Shown here piece after piece: positions 11,365 to 27,108 of a DNA stretch of 64,000 nt. The DNA lies in the NCBI GenBank assembly GCA_025677815.1, contig JAIXMP010000010.1:1116001-1180000 (forward strand). The letters are read 5' to 3'. The notes under the pieces were generated by a model. It was given only the letters and a program-made list of their open reading frames with translations, was not told where the DNA came from and made no database searches. Position 1 is the stretch's first letter. Each line of letters begins with the position of its first letter. The position numbers and the translations under genes are program-made. This DNA is from Phascolomyces articulosus. Lineage: Eukaryota > Mucoromycota > Mucoromycetes > Mucorales > Lichtheimiaceae.

Positions 11365-13144
11365 TAATTGCTAAAAAGAAACAGAAAGAAAATTAGACTT
11401 ACATCCATCAAGCTCTTGGACCAATTCTTGTATCTCTTATCCTTTTCCAAATTATTCCACCAGATTACTAAATCAGAACGAACATCATAAACATCTGTAG
11501 GTTCACCACCTTGTTGATTGGTTTCCATTTTACTCAATGCTTTATGGGACATGATATCAATAGCCTCGGATGCGTCAATACCCAGATTTTCAAATGATTG
11601 GGTTAATTTTTGTTCACGTTCTAATGCACGTAGTAATCTATGTTCATAGCAACAATCCATGGATAGTTCGGGTAAACAAAAAAAATCTAAGTTACAACAC
11701 ACCTCTCTCCTTTGTCAATCCAATCCTACTTACGAAAATGGATCCACTTCTGTTTCATCCAAAACTAAACCGTTCAACCACATGGCATTTTCAGAAGAAA
11801 ATGATCGTCGGTTTTCTAATACTTCTCCCGTCAAATCAGTATGGAGTGATAAATCGCTGATACGACGACCATGTTGAGGAAAATCTTGAGATAGTTGAAC
11901 CAAGGTAGATAATGGATGATCAGATTTCTTGACAAACTGTGTTGCCTTGAGACCCAATTCTAAATCATGATCATGAATATCCCACATATTGTTTCTTTAG
12001 TATATCCATTCTGAAAGAACTCCTCCCACTCCTTCATTTTCCAATCCATCAATCCATATATAAAATAAAATAATGTACCATGAATTTCTGCTGATGTTAA
12101 AGGTTCAATTTTGGAAGGTGCATTATCATCAAATAAAGTTTGACTCAGCTTCTTACCAAAACTGGCCAATTTTCCTTTAACAGATGATCCTTGTTGTGCT
12201 TCACGATCATCAATGACCAAATAATCTGTTTTTTTTAACGCCATTTCTACACCATAACCAGTCAATGCTAATTGATGGGAACATGATTCTGAAGAAGAAC
12301 CACTAGTAGGGGGCATGTAGCGAAGTATATAAGCAACACCTTTTTCTGGACGATCATTGACAAGACCTGTCAATACACGATGGAAGGATTGAAACGCATC
12401 CGAAGTAAAATCCATAGTATAGACAATGACTGTGTGTTGGGTCGTAATGTCTTGATATGAAGCAACCCCCTTGGGAAGCAGTATATGATCAAATGGTAAT
12501 AATTCTTCTATTGTGAGACGATGATGATTCTGCTTGGTATTCAAATCCAATGAGCCGATCAAGTCGTCCGGGTTACATATGGCGTCGTTTGATGACGATG
12601 ATCCAACAATATCAGCCCATACAGTCACTTGATTGTTATTATATTGACATGACGTAGAAGGAATGGTAGAAACAATATTTTCACGATAATATTGATAGTA
12701 AGCTTCAATACGAGGCGCTGCTGTATGCATGGCAAGCGCCATTTTAGCTAATGCTGGCTGCGTTGTTGTTGAAGACGTCAGGTACGGTTCGATAATGGTT
12801 AACATGTCATGATAAATCTGCTGTGTTGTTTTTTCAGATGACTCCAGATCGTTGGTTGCAATGACCTTGTCAATAAGATCAAAATAAAGCGTATCGTTCT
12901 TATTGGCCACTGTTTCTCTTTTTTTTTGTTGAAAGTGAATAAGTAAATAAGCGTCGTGTTCGATAATAGTACTGCTGGTTTTTACTAAAACGATGAAACA
13001 TGCCCAGAAAAAAAAATAAGCTTACAATACTTCAATGACAAGATTAGGAGCACACCATGGTGTAATGAGTGTAAGATCAACAGAAGTTGCAACAGCATAA
13101 TGCAGACATGCCGCTGTGGCGACCGCCCATGCCTTGTATCGCAT
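7189..13144 (-). CDS. UDP-glucose:glycoprotein glucosyltransferase (UGGT)
   Basis: ER-lumen folding sensor that re-glucosylates N-glycans of misfolded glycoproteins so they re-enter the calnexin cycle. Exons (high to low): 13144-13026, 12917-11734 (inner junction unresolved, see finding), 11637-11403, 11225-11036, 10944-10868, 10791-10585, 10499-10271, 10173-10076, 9983-9684, 9582-8260, 8153-7810, 7722-7491, 7404-7189. This gives about 1,540-1,580 residues, the usual family size. The N-terminus has a signal peptide ([19 protein letters not shown]). Thioredoxin-like sensor domains follow, then the GT24 catalytic domain in the last 300 residues: [43 protein letters not shown] with the metal-binding Dx[10 protein letters not shown], and [12 protein letters not shown]. 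The C-terminus VKDEL is an ER-retrieval signal. The start was chosen because it opens the signal peptide and splices in frame into [14 protein letters not shown]. Confidence 0.93.
11281..11365. repeat. (CT)n followed by (TA)n microsatellite inside a UGGT intron
   Basis: A pyrimidine tract of CCCTCT and CT repeats runs into about twelve TA units, all inside the intron between 11403 and 11225. On the gene strand it reads (AT)n then (AG)n. Confidence 0.85.
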
Positions 13145-13633
13145 CGCGCGTGTGTGTCTAATATATAAAACAAGCTATTTTCTCTTTGCCAAGTGTCAAT
13201 TCCCAATTAAACAACACACTTTGACGTTTTCAACTCCCGAATCGGGGTATTCTACTTCTGATTCAAGCAATGCTAATTTTATGCAGAAAAAAACCTCACA
13301 ACATAGTATCCTCAATACAAAATTATACTATAGCACTCAAAAGGTACGTTTTTTTTAAATGAAACAAATGACTATCTTTTTTTTATAGAAATAAAAGAGT
13401 AAATATTATGTACAAAAGATTAATCTATTAGAATTACATATCAGACTAATCTCTAAGAACTAAACCTATCCCTTCCTATTTTTGCTGTTGTTGTTCGTTG
13501 TTATTGTTGTTGGTATTTTTGATGTGATGAAAAAAAAATATAAGATTGTAAAATGTTAAGGGCGTACTTTTTTTTTAGTTTGCTATGATTTTCCAATGTA
13601 TCAAACGGATTTGTTGTTATGATTTTTTAGTAT
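13145..13633. other. Intergenic stretch between UGGT and the helicase gene
   Basis: Holds the UGGT promoter side (right of 13144) and the helicase 3' untranslated region (left of 13634), with T-runs and TTGTTG repeats. No gene is seen. Confidence 0.5.
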
Positions 13634-17734
<4,101 letters not shown>

Positions 17735-18867
17735 TTTCTTGATGTTTTCTTGACAGGACACAAACGAAAAAAAAAAGAAAGAAAAAGAAAAGGAATGGGG
17801 AAAAGGAAGAAAAAAAGCTGTTCAGAAAAAAGACCGCACATAAAACGTGTGCAGTAAATGAATGATATGATTGATGTGACTGACTCTCTCTTTGATGCCG
17901 ACCCTTTCTGACCACTATTTTTTGATTGTTCATGAATCCTTTCTTCTTCCTATTTACTTCTTCCTATTACTGCTCCTTATTCTCTATACTCCTTTATTTT
18001 TTTTCATATTAAAATAATAAAAGTACTATTAGGAGTAGACGTGTGTTTGACTAGTTTTAAGTATGTATAGTATATTATAAAAATTTACCTGTACCACACT
18101 CGGATATCGGAACTGCACTACCTTTACGACAATAGATGATGTTATAACAAAAGATGGACAGGTTAGTAAAAAAAAATGCGAGGGAAAATCCTTTTTGTTT
18201 ATGGCCCTACCATTTTGTAACAATGACAAAAGAAGGCGTTTATTATAACAATAACAAATTACAGTTTAAAACTAATAACGCCTGGTCCCTCTTCTTTTGT
18301 TCATTCCGTTGATGGATTTACACCTGATTCGTTTTGGATATAATTACTGTTGTTTATATAAAAAAAACACATAAAAAATAAGAATTTATTCATTAAAAAA
18401 AAAGTAATAGTTATGCGAAATAAGAAGAATAAACGACTCACACGATTCAAATGCGTGTCATTCAGAGTCATATATCTATCTATCTATTTCAACAAAGAAA
18501 ATAAAACTAAAGAGTTATACAAAAGAGTCATAAAAAAGTACTGATAAACTAAAAAAAGAAAAAAAGGGGAGGGGGAAAGAAGAGCAAGTAAGGTTAAAGA
18601 AGTATGTGTTTTGAATAAAAAGAAGTTGGGAAAACAACTTGAAAAAAAATAAAGAAATCTAAACAAAATTTTTTTGAAAGGGTTTTTTTATAAGATCATT
18701 ATTTCAATTTTTTTTTTGTAAAGGGAAATTTCATAACAAAAAGTTGTTTTTTTTCGAGTTGTTTTTGGATGGGTTTTTTTTTCTTGAGATAGTAAAGAGT
18801 CACTTGGTGGTTGAAGGATTGTTGTGATCATGGATAGTCTGATATAAGTTGAAGATAAGGAAGCTTA
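17735..18867. other. Intergenic stretch, polypyrimidine promoter of the helicase gene
   Basis: Just right of 17734 the helicase gene strand shows long CT/TTTC tracts, common in fungal promoters of strongly expressed genes. The rest is A/T runs, and no gene is seen. Confidence 0.5.
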
Positions 18868-19401
18868 TTACTGTTGTTGCGTAGCAGTCATTTCCATATC
18901 CACACCCATATCACAAGCCCGTTGCTTCAAATAAGTATACATCTTGTATTGTAAATCGACCAAAGGAGAATCGTTTCTATCTTGATGTAATGCATTGGCA
19001 TCCGATAAATATGATTGGACACCTACAATCAAATGAAGCAAAGAATCTCGTTGATAATCATATCCATGCTCTTCTTGTTGTTTTTCTGATTCTTCATCCA
19101 CTTCAACATGGTCATCTTCTTCTTCTTGTTGTTCATTCATGAAATCATTATCATTCATATTATTATTCTTGGCATTATAATAATAATTGTTGTAATATTC
19201 TTCTTGTTCTTGTTCTTCCGTCATCATCATCATGTCATCATCATCATTATCATCATGAGTGTATTCTTCTTGCTCATACATGTAGTCATCATAATCGGCT
19301 TGATAGGTAACTTGATCAAAAGCACGATCATATTCAGCAAAGTAAGCTTGTTCTTCTTGTTGGGCAAAAGTAAGAGCTTGTTGTTGATATTGATGTTCCA
19401 T
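18868..19401 (-). CDS. Acidic Gln/Asp/Tyr-rich protein of unknown function
   Basis: A 177-residue single-exon frame. Residues 1-120 are low-complexity and strongly acidic (DDNDDDDMMMM, EEQEQEEYYNNYYY, EEEDDHVEVDEESEK). Residues 118-177 are more ordered and probably helical (SLLHLIVGVQSYLSDANALH, YKMYTYLKQRACDMGVD). There is no signal peptide or membrane helix. A probable TATA and pyrimidine-rich promoter lies to the right, and a poly-A-rich flank to the left. The ordered end and a single long frame in AT-rich DNA make it likely real. It is not recognised, and could be a disordered regulator. Confidence 0.6.
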   Translation of the reverse strand: MEHQYQQQALTFAQQEEQAYFAEYDRAFDQVTYQADYDDYMYEQEEYTHDDNDDDDMMMMTEEQEQEEYYNNYYYNAKNNNMNDNDFMNEQQEEEDDHVEVDEESEKQQEEHGYDYQRDSLLHLIVGVQSYLSDANALHQDRNDSPLVDLQYKMYTYLKQRACDMGVDMEMTATQQQ

Positions 19402-20302
19402 TTTTATGTTTGTTGTTGTTGTTTTTGTTGTTGTTTGGAAGTAGTGAAGTATGTTTTAAAGAAGAATATATATAATTATATAATAATAAAAAGAAGCCAA
19501 GAAGAATAATAAAACAAGTATGAAGAAGAAGAGTTTACTTTATGATAAAAGTAGTTGCTGAAGAAGAAGAAGAAGAAAGAAGTGTGAGAAAGGAAAGGAA
19601 AGGAAAGGAATTGAAAAATAAAGAAAAAGAAAAAAAGAACTTCCTATATGAGCTATTTGGTGAATGAGTGAAAGTATAAAAAAGTGACTGGGTCCCTTGA
19701 ATATCATTCAGTACTAAGCATGTTAGTGGGATGGTTGTACAAAAACATACTAAACCACGTTGACTATTCACACCTTAACACTCACCTGCCCCTTGCATTT
19801 TTCCTCTCGTCTCCTTTCTTTTTATATCATCACATTGTTTGTGTTCAACCTCCACTCTTTGATATCCTATAAAAAGTGATGCGCCACTCTATTCTAACAT
19901 TCATTCCAACCAACGTGCTTTTTTTTAACGTCAGGTTATGATCCTTCGGAAGTTATTAAATCCTTTCCTTCCGCACTGGCCTTAATACATTCGGAGATCT
20001 GCCCATCTTTTTATAGTAGCTAAAGGAGTGTAATAATGCTTATTGTTGTTGTTGTTGTTGTTGTTGTTTATAATACAAAAGGAAGGAGAAAGAAAGCATT
20101 ATCCCCCCATCACCCCAACAAAAAGGAGGTTAATATATAAATAATGGGCTTTTTTAAGTTAATAATCAAAAGAAATAAAGGAGTAGTTCTTTGCTATTCA
20201 ATATTCGTTATACGTAGCTGTTGTTATCAATGATATAAGAAATGATAATAGATAGATATATTTATATATAATTACAACAACAATAATAATAAACTATTAC
20301 TA
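19402..20302. other. Intergenic stretch with trinucleotide repeats
   Basis: Contains GAAGAA, GGAAA and a run of nine TTG units near 20042-20068. It separates the acidic-protein gene promoter from the 3' end of the four-helix membrane protein gene. No gene is seen. Confidence 0.5.
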
Positions 20303-21416
20303 CTAATAAGTCATGGGTGGTTTTTGAGTAGAAGATCGATTTAATTCAGTAGGTGGTTGTTGAGCAGTATAATAATAATAATGTTGCTGTTGTTGTTGTG
20401 ATGGATAATTATTGTAATGATCTTCCAAGTCTCTTAATTGTTGATGACCCACATTGGATTTCATTCTACTGACACTTGCAGATACAATACAACACCAATA
20501 AATCTATATGATGCTTATTATTAGTTACTATGAACTACGGTCACCCATCATCATTTTATTTATTTACCTGCAATGCATTGCCAATGAAAACAATCAAGGC
20601 TCCAACAATCATCATATTACGTATCGATGCATCACAATCACCATCATAAACACCAAATACACCACTTCCAGGTAAATCACGAGAGCCACGCACTTGAGTT
20701 AAATACTCATTACAACTTGTAACGGCTTTTTCTCGTTTTGCTACCAAGACAGCCCATGCTGCAATGGTCATTATCAATACAACTGCAGTAATCAACCAAT
20801 AAATCATACTAAAGAAGCGCATTATTTTTTGGTTTTGCTGTTTATTGTTTTTTAACACCGTACATGATGATGCATTACATATAAAAAAATGTATAAAATT
20901 AGAAACACATTACATGATAATATTAAAGGACAAGGATGATCATCCTAATATATTAGAGTGAAGAGCTTACACGTAAACTTCCAAATGCACCCAATACAAA
21001 GCAGAGACAAAATACACCTGAAAAAGCAACCAGTAGCCAAAGAATGGGCTGAATGGTTTGAGGTTCTTGTTGAAAATAGCCCAAGATAACTATAAGAATT
21101 TTTAATAATCTATGCAGGAATAGTAATAATACTATAATAATAATTTCTGTCTAATTACTTTCATGTCGGACGAGTAACCAAATAAAGCATGCTCCATAAA
21201 CCACCTTATTATAATTATATATTTGTTAGTCATTTACTTAAATTCACAAGATAATAATGAAAAACATGCTTACAGCAGAAGCCGTTGTAATAATCAAGCT
21301 TGCTTGACTATATATAAAATGAAATATATATGAGTGAATAGAGGTTTCTTCTTCAGCTCTTTAATAATAAGAACGTACTGTAAAGAGAGACAGAGACAAC
21401 ATTGATTGAATCCCAT
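20303..21416 (-). CDS. Four-helix membrane protein (tetraspan, LAPTM-like plan)
   Basis: Six exons: 21416-21379, 21307-21274, 21204-21159, 21089-20971, 20837-20568, 20503-20303. They sum to 708 nt (235 residues). The short N-terminus MGFNQCCLCLS carries a Gly-2 and clustered Cys that could be lipid-modified. Four membrane helices follow: ASLIITTASAVVYGACFIW, ILWLLVAFSGVFCLCFVL, YWLITAVVLIMTIAAWAVLV, and MMIVGALIVFIGNAL. A polar loop between helices 3 and 4 has two Cys (VTSCNEY, DGDCDAS). The cytosolic tail is Gln/Tyr/Pro-rich (QQQQQHYYYY). The layout resembles fungal tetraspan proteins and LAPTM/MARVEL-type sorting proteins. Exact family and role are not certain. It shares a short divergent promoter with PDCD5. 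Confidence 0.75.
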
Positions 21417-21674
21417 TGTCGTCTTGATTTCGAATGAGAGTTAAAAAAAAGGCTAAATATAAATAAAAGAGAGAGACAGAGAAAAAGAAGAAGTCTTGGC
21501 TTTTTTTGTTGACGGAACCTTCAAAAGTATCTATTTTTTTTCTAACAATAAATCATCATGGTTTTAATATCGTGTCACACGCACACACACACACACCAAA
21601 GATCGGACCTTGTGATCGAAAAATAGAAAAATAAAAGTTGGCTTTCTTTTCAATCTAATTCTTTTGAAATAATC
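21417..21674. promoter_or_regulatory. Divergent promoter between the tetraspan gene and PDCD5
   Basis: A 258-base gap separates the two start codons, which read away from each other. It has an (AC)n run near 21579-21596 and pyrimidine/purine tracts. Co-regulation is possible but not shown. Confidence 0.45.
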
Positions 21675-22612
21675 ATGGAAGACGACGAACTTCAAGCTAT
21701 TCGTGCCAAGCGTATGGCCGAATTACAAGCTCAAGCTGGAAAGTCTTCGGTAAATGAAGAACCCTTATTTTTTTTAACGAGACGCGTGTCCAAAAAAAAA
21801 CGACCATTGATTAAAAGTTTTCTTTTTTCTGATGCCTATATCTATTTACATGTGGACTTTTTTTCATATAGGGCGGTAGCGGTTTTGGTGGTAGTGGTTC
21901 CCCCATGGGAGGTACTGGTGGAAGTAGTTCTGGTGCATCGGGAAGTCAAGACGATGCTGAAAAGAAACAGTAAGTTTAATAAAAGGAAGAGTGTGTTAGT
22001 TTTCTCATGGATATATAGATTTATAAAAAAAAAAAAAAAACTAAACAATCAGGAAATGAATGAAATTATAGACAAATGGAAGATATGCGACGTAACATGT
22101 TATTCCAAATCTTGGATAACAATGCCCGTGAACGATGTAAGTTTTTTTCTTTAAAAAAAGACTAGGGAATAAGTACTATCCAATGGAAAGATAATGAGAA
22201 GGAATAAATGATATATAACCATGATGATTCTATCCCTTGATATTAGTGGCACGTATCAATATGGTCAAGGCTGATAAAGCGCGTGCCGTTGAAGATTTAT
22301 TGATTCGATTGGCTCAAAGTAATCAATTACGAAACAAGGTTTCTGAACAACAATTGATTGATCTTCTTGGTCAAATTAATCAACAAGAACCAAGTGCATC
22401 ACAAACCAAGATTGTGGTAAGTATTTTTTTTTTTGATTATATTCAAAAGAGAGAGAAGGGAGGAAGAGATTATACATGGATGATGGGAATGTTATGATCA
22501 ATAAATGATGAATGAAATGATGAGGATGATATTGATGATGATTATGTCAAACTTTCTATAGTATAACAGACGACGATTTGATGATGATTCAGATGATGAA
22601 TATGATCTCTAA
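21675..22612 (+). CDS. PDCD5: PDCD5 family protein (programmed cell death 5 homologue)
   Basis: Five exons: 21675-21749, 21872-21969, 22072-22136, 22247-22416, 22562-22612. They sum to 459 nt (152 residues). The N-terminal helix (DDELQAIRAKRMAELQAQAG) and the conserved core (QMEDMRRNMLFQILDNNARE, then LARINMVKADKARAVEDLLI, QNQLRNKVSEQQLIDLLGQI-type) match PDCD5, a small conserved protein that binds the TRiC/CCT chaperonin and is linked to tubulin folding and chromatin in animals. The basic-acidic end YNRRRFDDDSDDEYDL is typical. A Gly/Ser insert encoded by exon 2 makes it longer than the animal form (about 125 residues). Its 3' end converges on COQ8, 153 bases away. Confidence 0.93.
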
Positions 22613-22765
22613 TTTGGATAGGATTGGAATGGAATGGAGATAAATAAGGGGAACGATATTCGTAATTCTATATTATAGTTTCTCATAGTAAACATACAAA
22701 CTTATAATACTCATAAAAATATATATAAAAAGTATTAAAAAAATAATATCCTATTATTATTATTA

Positions 22766-24856
22766 TTATAATGAAAGACGCGCAACTTCATCATACCAAA
22801 CCTTCTTGGTATCAAATTGACTTCCCAATTTTGTACATAACAAGAAAGCACCCGACAATTTTTTATGCAAACCATAGGTTTCATCGGGAGGTGGGGTCAA
22901 ACGATGTCTTAGCATGACAGGAATGGTATCACGGACTCGACCTGTAATCGTTTGACTCCCAAAATCAAACTGATCAGGGGCATCTTGTCGGAAAGGTTCA
23001 CCCAACACCATGACACTATCAATATGAGCTTCACGCATGACAGATGTTTCATAGCCTGTCACGAAACCTAATTTTTCAGAAAATTCCCAAACACCCTCAC
23101 GATCATTGGCGGCGGCAGCTTTCAAAATTCTACCATACAAGGATAAAAAGTCATCCCCAAATTCTCGACAGGCACCAAAATCTAATAATTCCACTTGACC
23201 GTTCCGAGGATTGTAGAAAAAGTTGGACCAGTTGGGATCAGTTTGCATGAATCGGAATGAAAATACTTCACGTAAACAAAGTCGTAATAAACTTTCGCCA
23301 AGCTTTTTGTTGTAGGGGGGGAGGATAGTCATGCAACATAGACACACACAGAAAAAAAAAGGAGGGAGATTGGATTGTTTTAGTGACAATGAAATAAACA
23401 AACAATGGGAATAGGTTTGTTTACCAAAGTTGTTTACCTGATTTCGTAAAAGTTGAGATTCCGTGACAGCTTTACTAAGGACTCGGCCTTGAAGCAGTTC
23501 CAAGACCAAAATATTCGAACTACATAAATCCTTATACACCTGCGGAACTTTATACCGAGGGTCATTGCCAATCAAAGTATGATACCGTTCCGTATTGTTT
23601 GCCTCACGAAGATAATCACATTCCCAAGCCAATTCTTGTTTGGTCACACGCACTGTGTTTTCCAAATACATGCCTTTGGGTAAAAGATTACTAAATGTCA
23701 AAATGGCCATCAAATTACTGAGATCACTATCAATGGAATCTCGGACCCCTGGGTATTGAATTTTGATCACGACGTTTTCACCACTCTTGAGTGTGGCTTG
23801 ATGGACTTGACCAATGGAGGCAGCAGCAATAGGGACAGGATCAAAGGTGTTAAACAAGTCAGATTGCCAGTTTTTCCCCCAATCCTTGGTTAATACATGC
23901 TCCATTTGTTTTTGTGGCATATAATTGGCACTGTCGTGAACTTTGAGTAAGATTTGTTCGATTTGAGGAGGAATCCAACTTTCGGAATCACTAGCGGCTT
24001 GAATCCCCTGAATACTTAACATTTGGCCCATTTTCAGGGCAGCACCTCGCATCCTTGATATTTTATCCACTAATAAATCAACGTTGCGTTCACTAAGGAT
24101 CACTGATCCTTCCTTTGTTTTGGAAATACCCGTGGCACGTTTGATGGATTCGTTGATGGCGCCTACACCTAATCCAGTGGCAAGTGTACCATAATGCCAT
24201 AAACGACCAATTCGTGTGGTGGGTATTCGAGATTCTTTTAATGTTTTACGTTGTTCTAATGGCTAATTCAATAAGAAATTGGGATTCGTGTTATTCGTCG
24301 CTGAGAGGTGCAAAAGTTATCCTTTTTTTGGTTGGATGAAAAACAGGATGGATTGACTTTTTACCTCTCTTTCTGCAATAGCTTCATAAACGGGTTGGTT
24401 CGTTACGGCTTCCAATTGTCCAGCAAGTTCAGCTATTTCTGGATCCACTTTTGTTGTTGTTTCCTTAACAGTAGCAGTAGTAGTGGTTGATGCAGTTGCC
24501 GTAGGTGAAACAAAGTCGTCCATGGGTTTCTTGGTGACCATCGGTTCTTCATATTGCTGGGTTACATTAGGTTGATTATTATTATTGTTATATACAGTGG
24601 ATGTTTGGAATGCATTTTGTTGCTCAGTGACATGTTCAGCATGGGGGTGTTCCGAATGAGGTTGCGATGATTCACAAGTTTCTGTTTGCGCTTGTGTTGA
24701 TTGTTGTTGTGGTGTGGGGGTAATCGGCGTAGGATTTAATAGACTAGAGGTAATAACGTGTTTACAAAGCGCTTCTCGTTGAGTTTCAATAAATACACAA
24801 CCTACTCTTGTAATGGCGGATGCAACACCATAAAGATCTACAAGGTTACGCGACAT
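22766..24856 (-). CDS. COQ8: COQ8/ABC1 atypical kinase for ubiquinone synthesis
   Basis: Three exons: 24856-24365, 24262-23438, 23302-22766. They sum to 1,854 nt (617 residues). Mitochondrial UbiB-family ATPase/kinase needed for assembly of the coenzyme Q complex. The hallmarks are visible: the KxGQ motif in ALKMGQMLS (about residue 241), the Ala-rich loop VPIAAASIGQVH (about 310) replacing the usual Gly-loop, the lysine strand VVIKIQYPGV, ECDYLREA, catalytic TDPNWSNFFYN and metal-binding LLDFGACREF. Residues 35-160 are a low-complexity Gln/Asn/Thr linker, longer than in most relatives, before the family core (RIPTTRIGRLWHYGTLATG). The start is the first ATG and gives MSRNLVDLYGVASAITRVG. Confidence 0.94.
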
Positions 24857-25482
24857 GGTCCCCCCGTATCTAAGTTGTGTCTATGCAAAAAAAAAAAAAA
24901 AAAGCTTGGAGTGTGTTTTTCTTTTTCCAAGTCAACAAGGTTTGCTTTGATATCCCTGGTTAGTTTCAATGGGCGACTAAAAAAATAATTTCTCTGTTTA
25001 TGAGCTATTCAAGTTTATTGATACACCACTGCTAAATAGATCCAGTCATTCTGAAGTATAAGATACAAATTTTGTCTATCAAATAATATCGTTTTTTTTT
25101 TTTTGGTATGATGTATAATTTCTAAGGAAATATTCGACACAATGCTATTGTTGCCGAATTCTTTCTTATTCGTATTTTATTTATTGTTGATGTAGCTGCT
25201 CATTGAATGAAGAGCATAAAATAGATCATATTCAGCAATATAGTATTAGGAAAATGGCGATTATTATATTACAATAAAATAAATCATTATTACGTAAAAA
25301 TTTATTTTGAAACAACACTCTTTTCTTGCGTAATATAAAAATATATAAAAAGTAATGGGAGTTATGTATTTGTATTGGTATATAAAAGTCTAACAGTATA
25401 TATTTACACAGATCTATTTATAAGGTATATATGTTGCTACAGTATACAAAATGCATAGAGAGTGACAATTTATTTCAATGCC
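24857..25482. other. Intergenic stretch
   Basis: COQ8 promoter side and the 3' flank of the small Ser/Thr-rich gene copy B. The part from about 25370 to 25480 resembles the 3' flank of copy C (29370-29457), so the duplication reaches past the stop codon. No other gene is seen. Confidence 0.5.
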
Positions 25483-25740
25483 CTATCTGCGGTACAAAAG
25501 ATAATCAGCGTAGGCTGTAGCACTTGGACCAGTAGGAGAAAGGGTATGGAAAAGTCCCCCTTTGGATTTTTGTTTCAATGGGTGACTTGACGATGATGCA
25601 GTTGTAGATTGATGATGTTCTTCAATTGAACTTTGAGTAGCAACACTGCTACTTTTTGATCCAGAAACTCCATGAGTATAAAAGGAAAGTTGATCCAAAG
25701 ACTTGGAAACTTGAATTGATACTTGAGATGAGGCAGACAT
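25483..25740 (-). CDS. Small conserved Ser/Thr-rich protein, copy B
   Basis: An 85-residue single-exon paralogue of the genes at 4642 and 29458. Start MSASSQVSIQVSKSLDQ, centre SSIEEHHQSTTASSSS, C-terminus GGLFHTLSPTGPSATAYADY ending LLYRR. It is closer to copy C than to copy A. The leader holds a long pentanucleotide repeat, and the promoter has the same TATA and upstream blocks as the others. Its function is unknown. Kept frames in three copies argue for a working gene. Confidence 0.8.
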   Translation of the reverse strand: MSASSQVSIQVSKSLDQLSFYTHGVSGSKSSSVATQSSIEEHHQSTTASSSSHPLKQKSKGGLFHTLSPTGPSATAYADYLLYRR

Positions 25741-25800
25741 TATTGCTGGTATTGTTTCTTGTGATTTATATAGAATGATATAAATGAAATTGAGTTGAGT

Positions 25801-25865
25801 TGATTTGATTTGATTTGATTTGATTTGATTTGATTTGATTTGATTTGATTTGATTTGATTTGATT
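25801..25865 (-). repeat. (TGATT)13 pentanucleotide repeat in the leader of copy B
   Basis: Thirteen perfect TGATT units on the + strand (AATCA on the gene strand) lie between the TATA box and the ATG. Copy C has six units at the same place and copy A none, so the leader length varies between paralogues. Confidence 0.95.
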
Positions 25866-25887
25866 TGAGTAATGAGTTTGATTCAAT

Positions 25888-26080
25888 TGGATTGTGGAGT
25901 ATTTATACAAAAATGGATCACCATGACAATTTCTTTGATTGATTACAAATATTTTAGAAATTATGTGATTCCATCGCGTTCAGTTTATAATCTGATCCGC
26001 AGTCTCTTTTTGCCTTTGCATTAATAATCGTTCATATCATTAAGATGTGGCGTTATTACCCAAAATGGCAACCATTGTTA
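25888..26080 (-). promoter_or_regulatory. Conserved promoter of copy B
   Basis: The TATA element (TATAAAT on the gene strand, 25901-25907) and the upstream blocks TCTGATCCGCAGTCTC (about 25990) and GATGTGGCG (about 26045) are shared with copies A and C in order and spacing. Confidence 0.65.
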
Positions 26081-27108
26081 CATCAAGATGAGCAACAATT
26101 CATTTTATTATTAAGCACCCCTCTCCATCATCTTGAATATTTTTATGGAATATATTATAACTACTGCGGATTGCTGAATAATCGTCTCTTTCACTCTATC
26201 TGACAAAAAGCGTGGTGTAGATCTTAATGTTGTGAAATAATAAATCAAATAAATCCTTCATTCATATATATAGTATATAAATATATACATATATGTAAAA
26301 CTGTTCATTGATTTATACTTTCAACCAATACTATATATATTATTATATACCGCCAAAAGTTTATTATTATGGTGGTCATTGAAGTAATTAGAATAAACTA
26401 CAATTGGAAATATTGTTTACGTATATGCCTTTCAAACCAACAATCATTAAATCAGACTACTTTTACAGATTAACTGTACTTCGACGTTACTATGCTAACA
26501 ATAGTTGAGCAAAATCATGGAATAGCATCTCTGTAGCACCGACCGTTTTTGCTGTTTTAATTGACATCAGTTGAATCAGAATAAATTTGTTTATTTGGTT
26601 AGAATTATTTATTATTTAATAATATGTAAAATAAATACAATGAACAATAGTGGAAAAAATAAGCACTACTATTACTATGTTGTCAATAATGGCACATCAT
26701 AATGAGTAGATTTATATTGTCACAAAGAAATATATCCAGGTATATGCTGTATCTAGTAGTAGTCTCACTTTGGAAAAGAATTGTTAATGCTGGTTATAAT
26801 AAGTGTGGCATATACTATCAAATGCTTGGCTTATATTATTATTATTATTAATTAATTAACAATCAATCACACCAGTAGTAGATATTATAAAATCAAGGGG
26901 CGAGCTTCTTTTATGTTTTCTTTTACCCCCCTAATGTTATTACTGTTTGTATTATACTCTGGATCTCCCTCTGCTCTAGTCTCTCCTTACTTTTTGGATT
27001 ATTCCTTCTTCTCGAAGAGGATTGGGAGATCTGCTTCTTCTTTTTAATGACTATTCTCTTTTCTTTTCCTTTTTTTTTATATACAATATTAATTGCTTCT
27101 TGGCAACC
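26081..27108. other. AT-rich intergenic stretch
   Basis: No gene seen. It probably includes the promoter of the glycosyltransferase gene near its right end (pyrimidine-rich 26940-27090). Confidence 0.45.
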
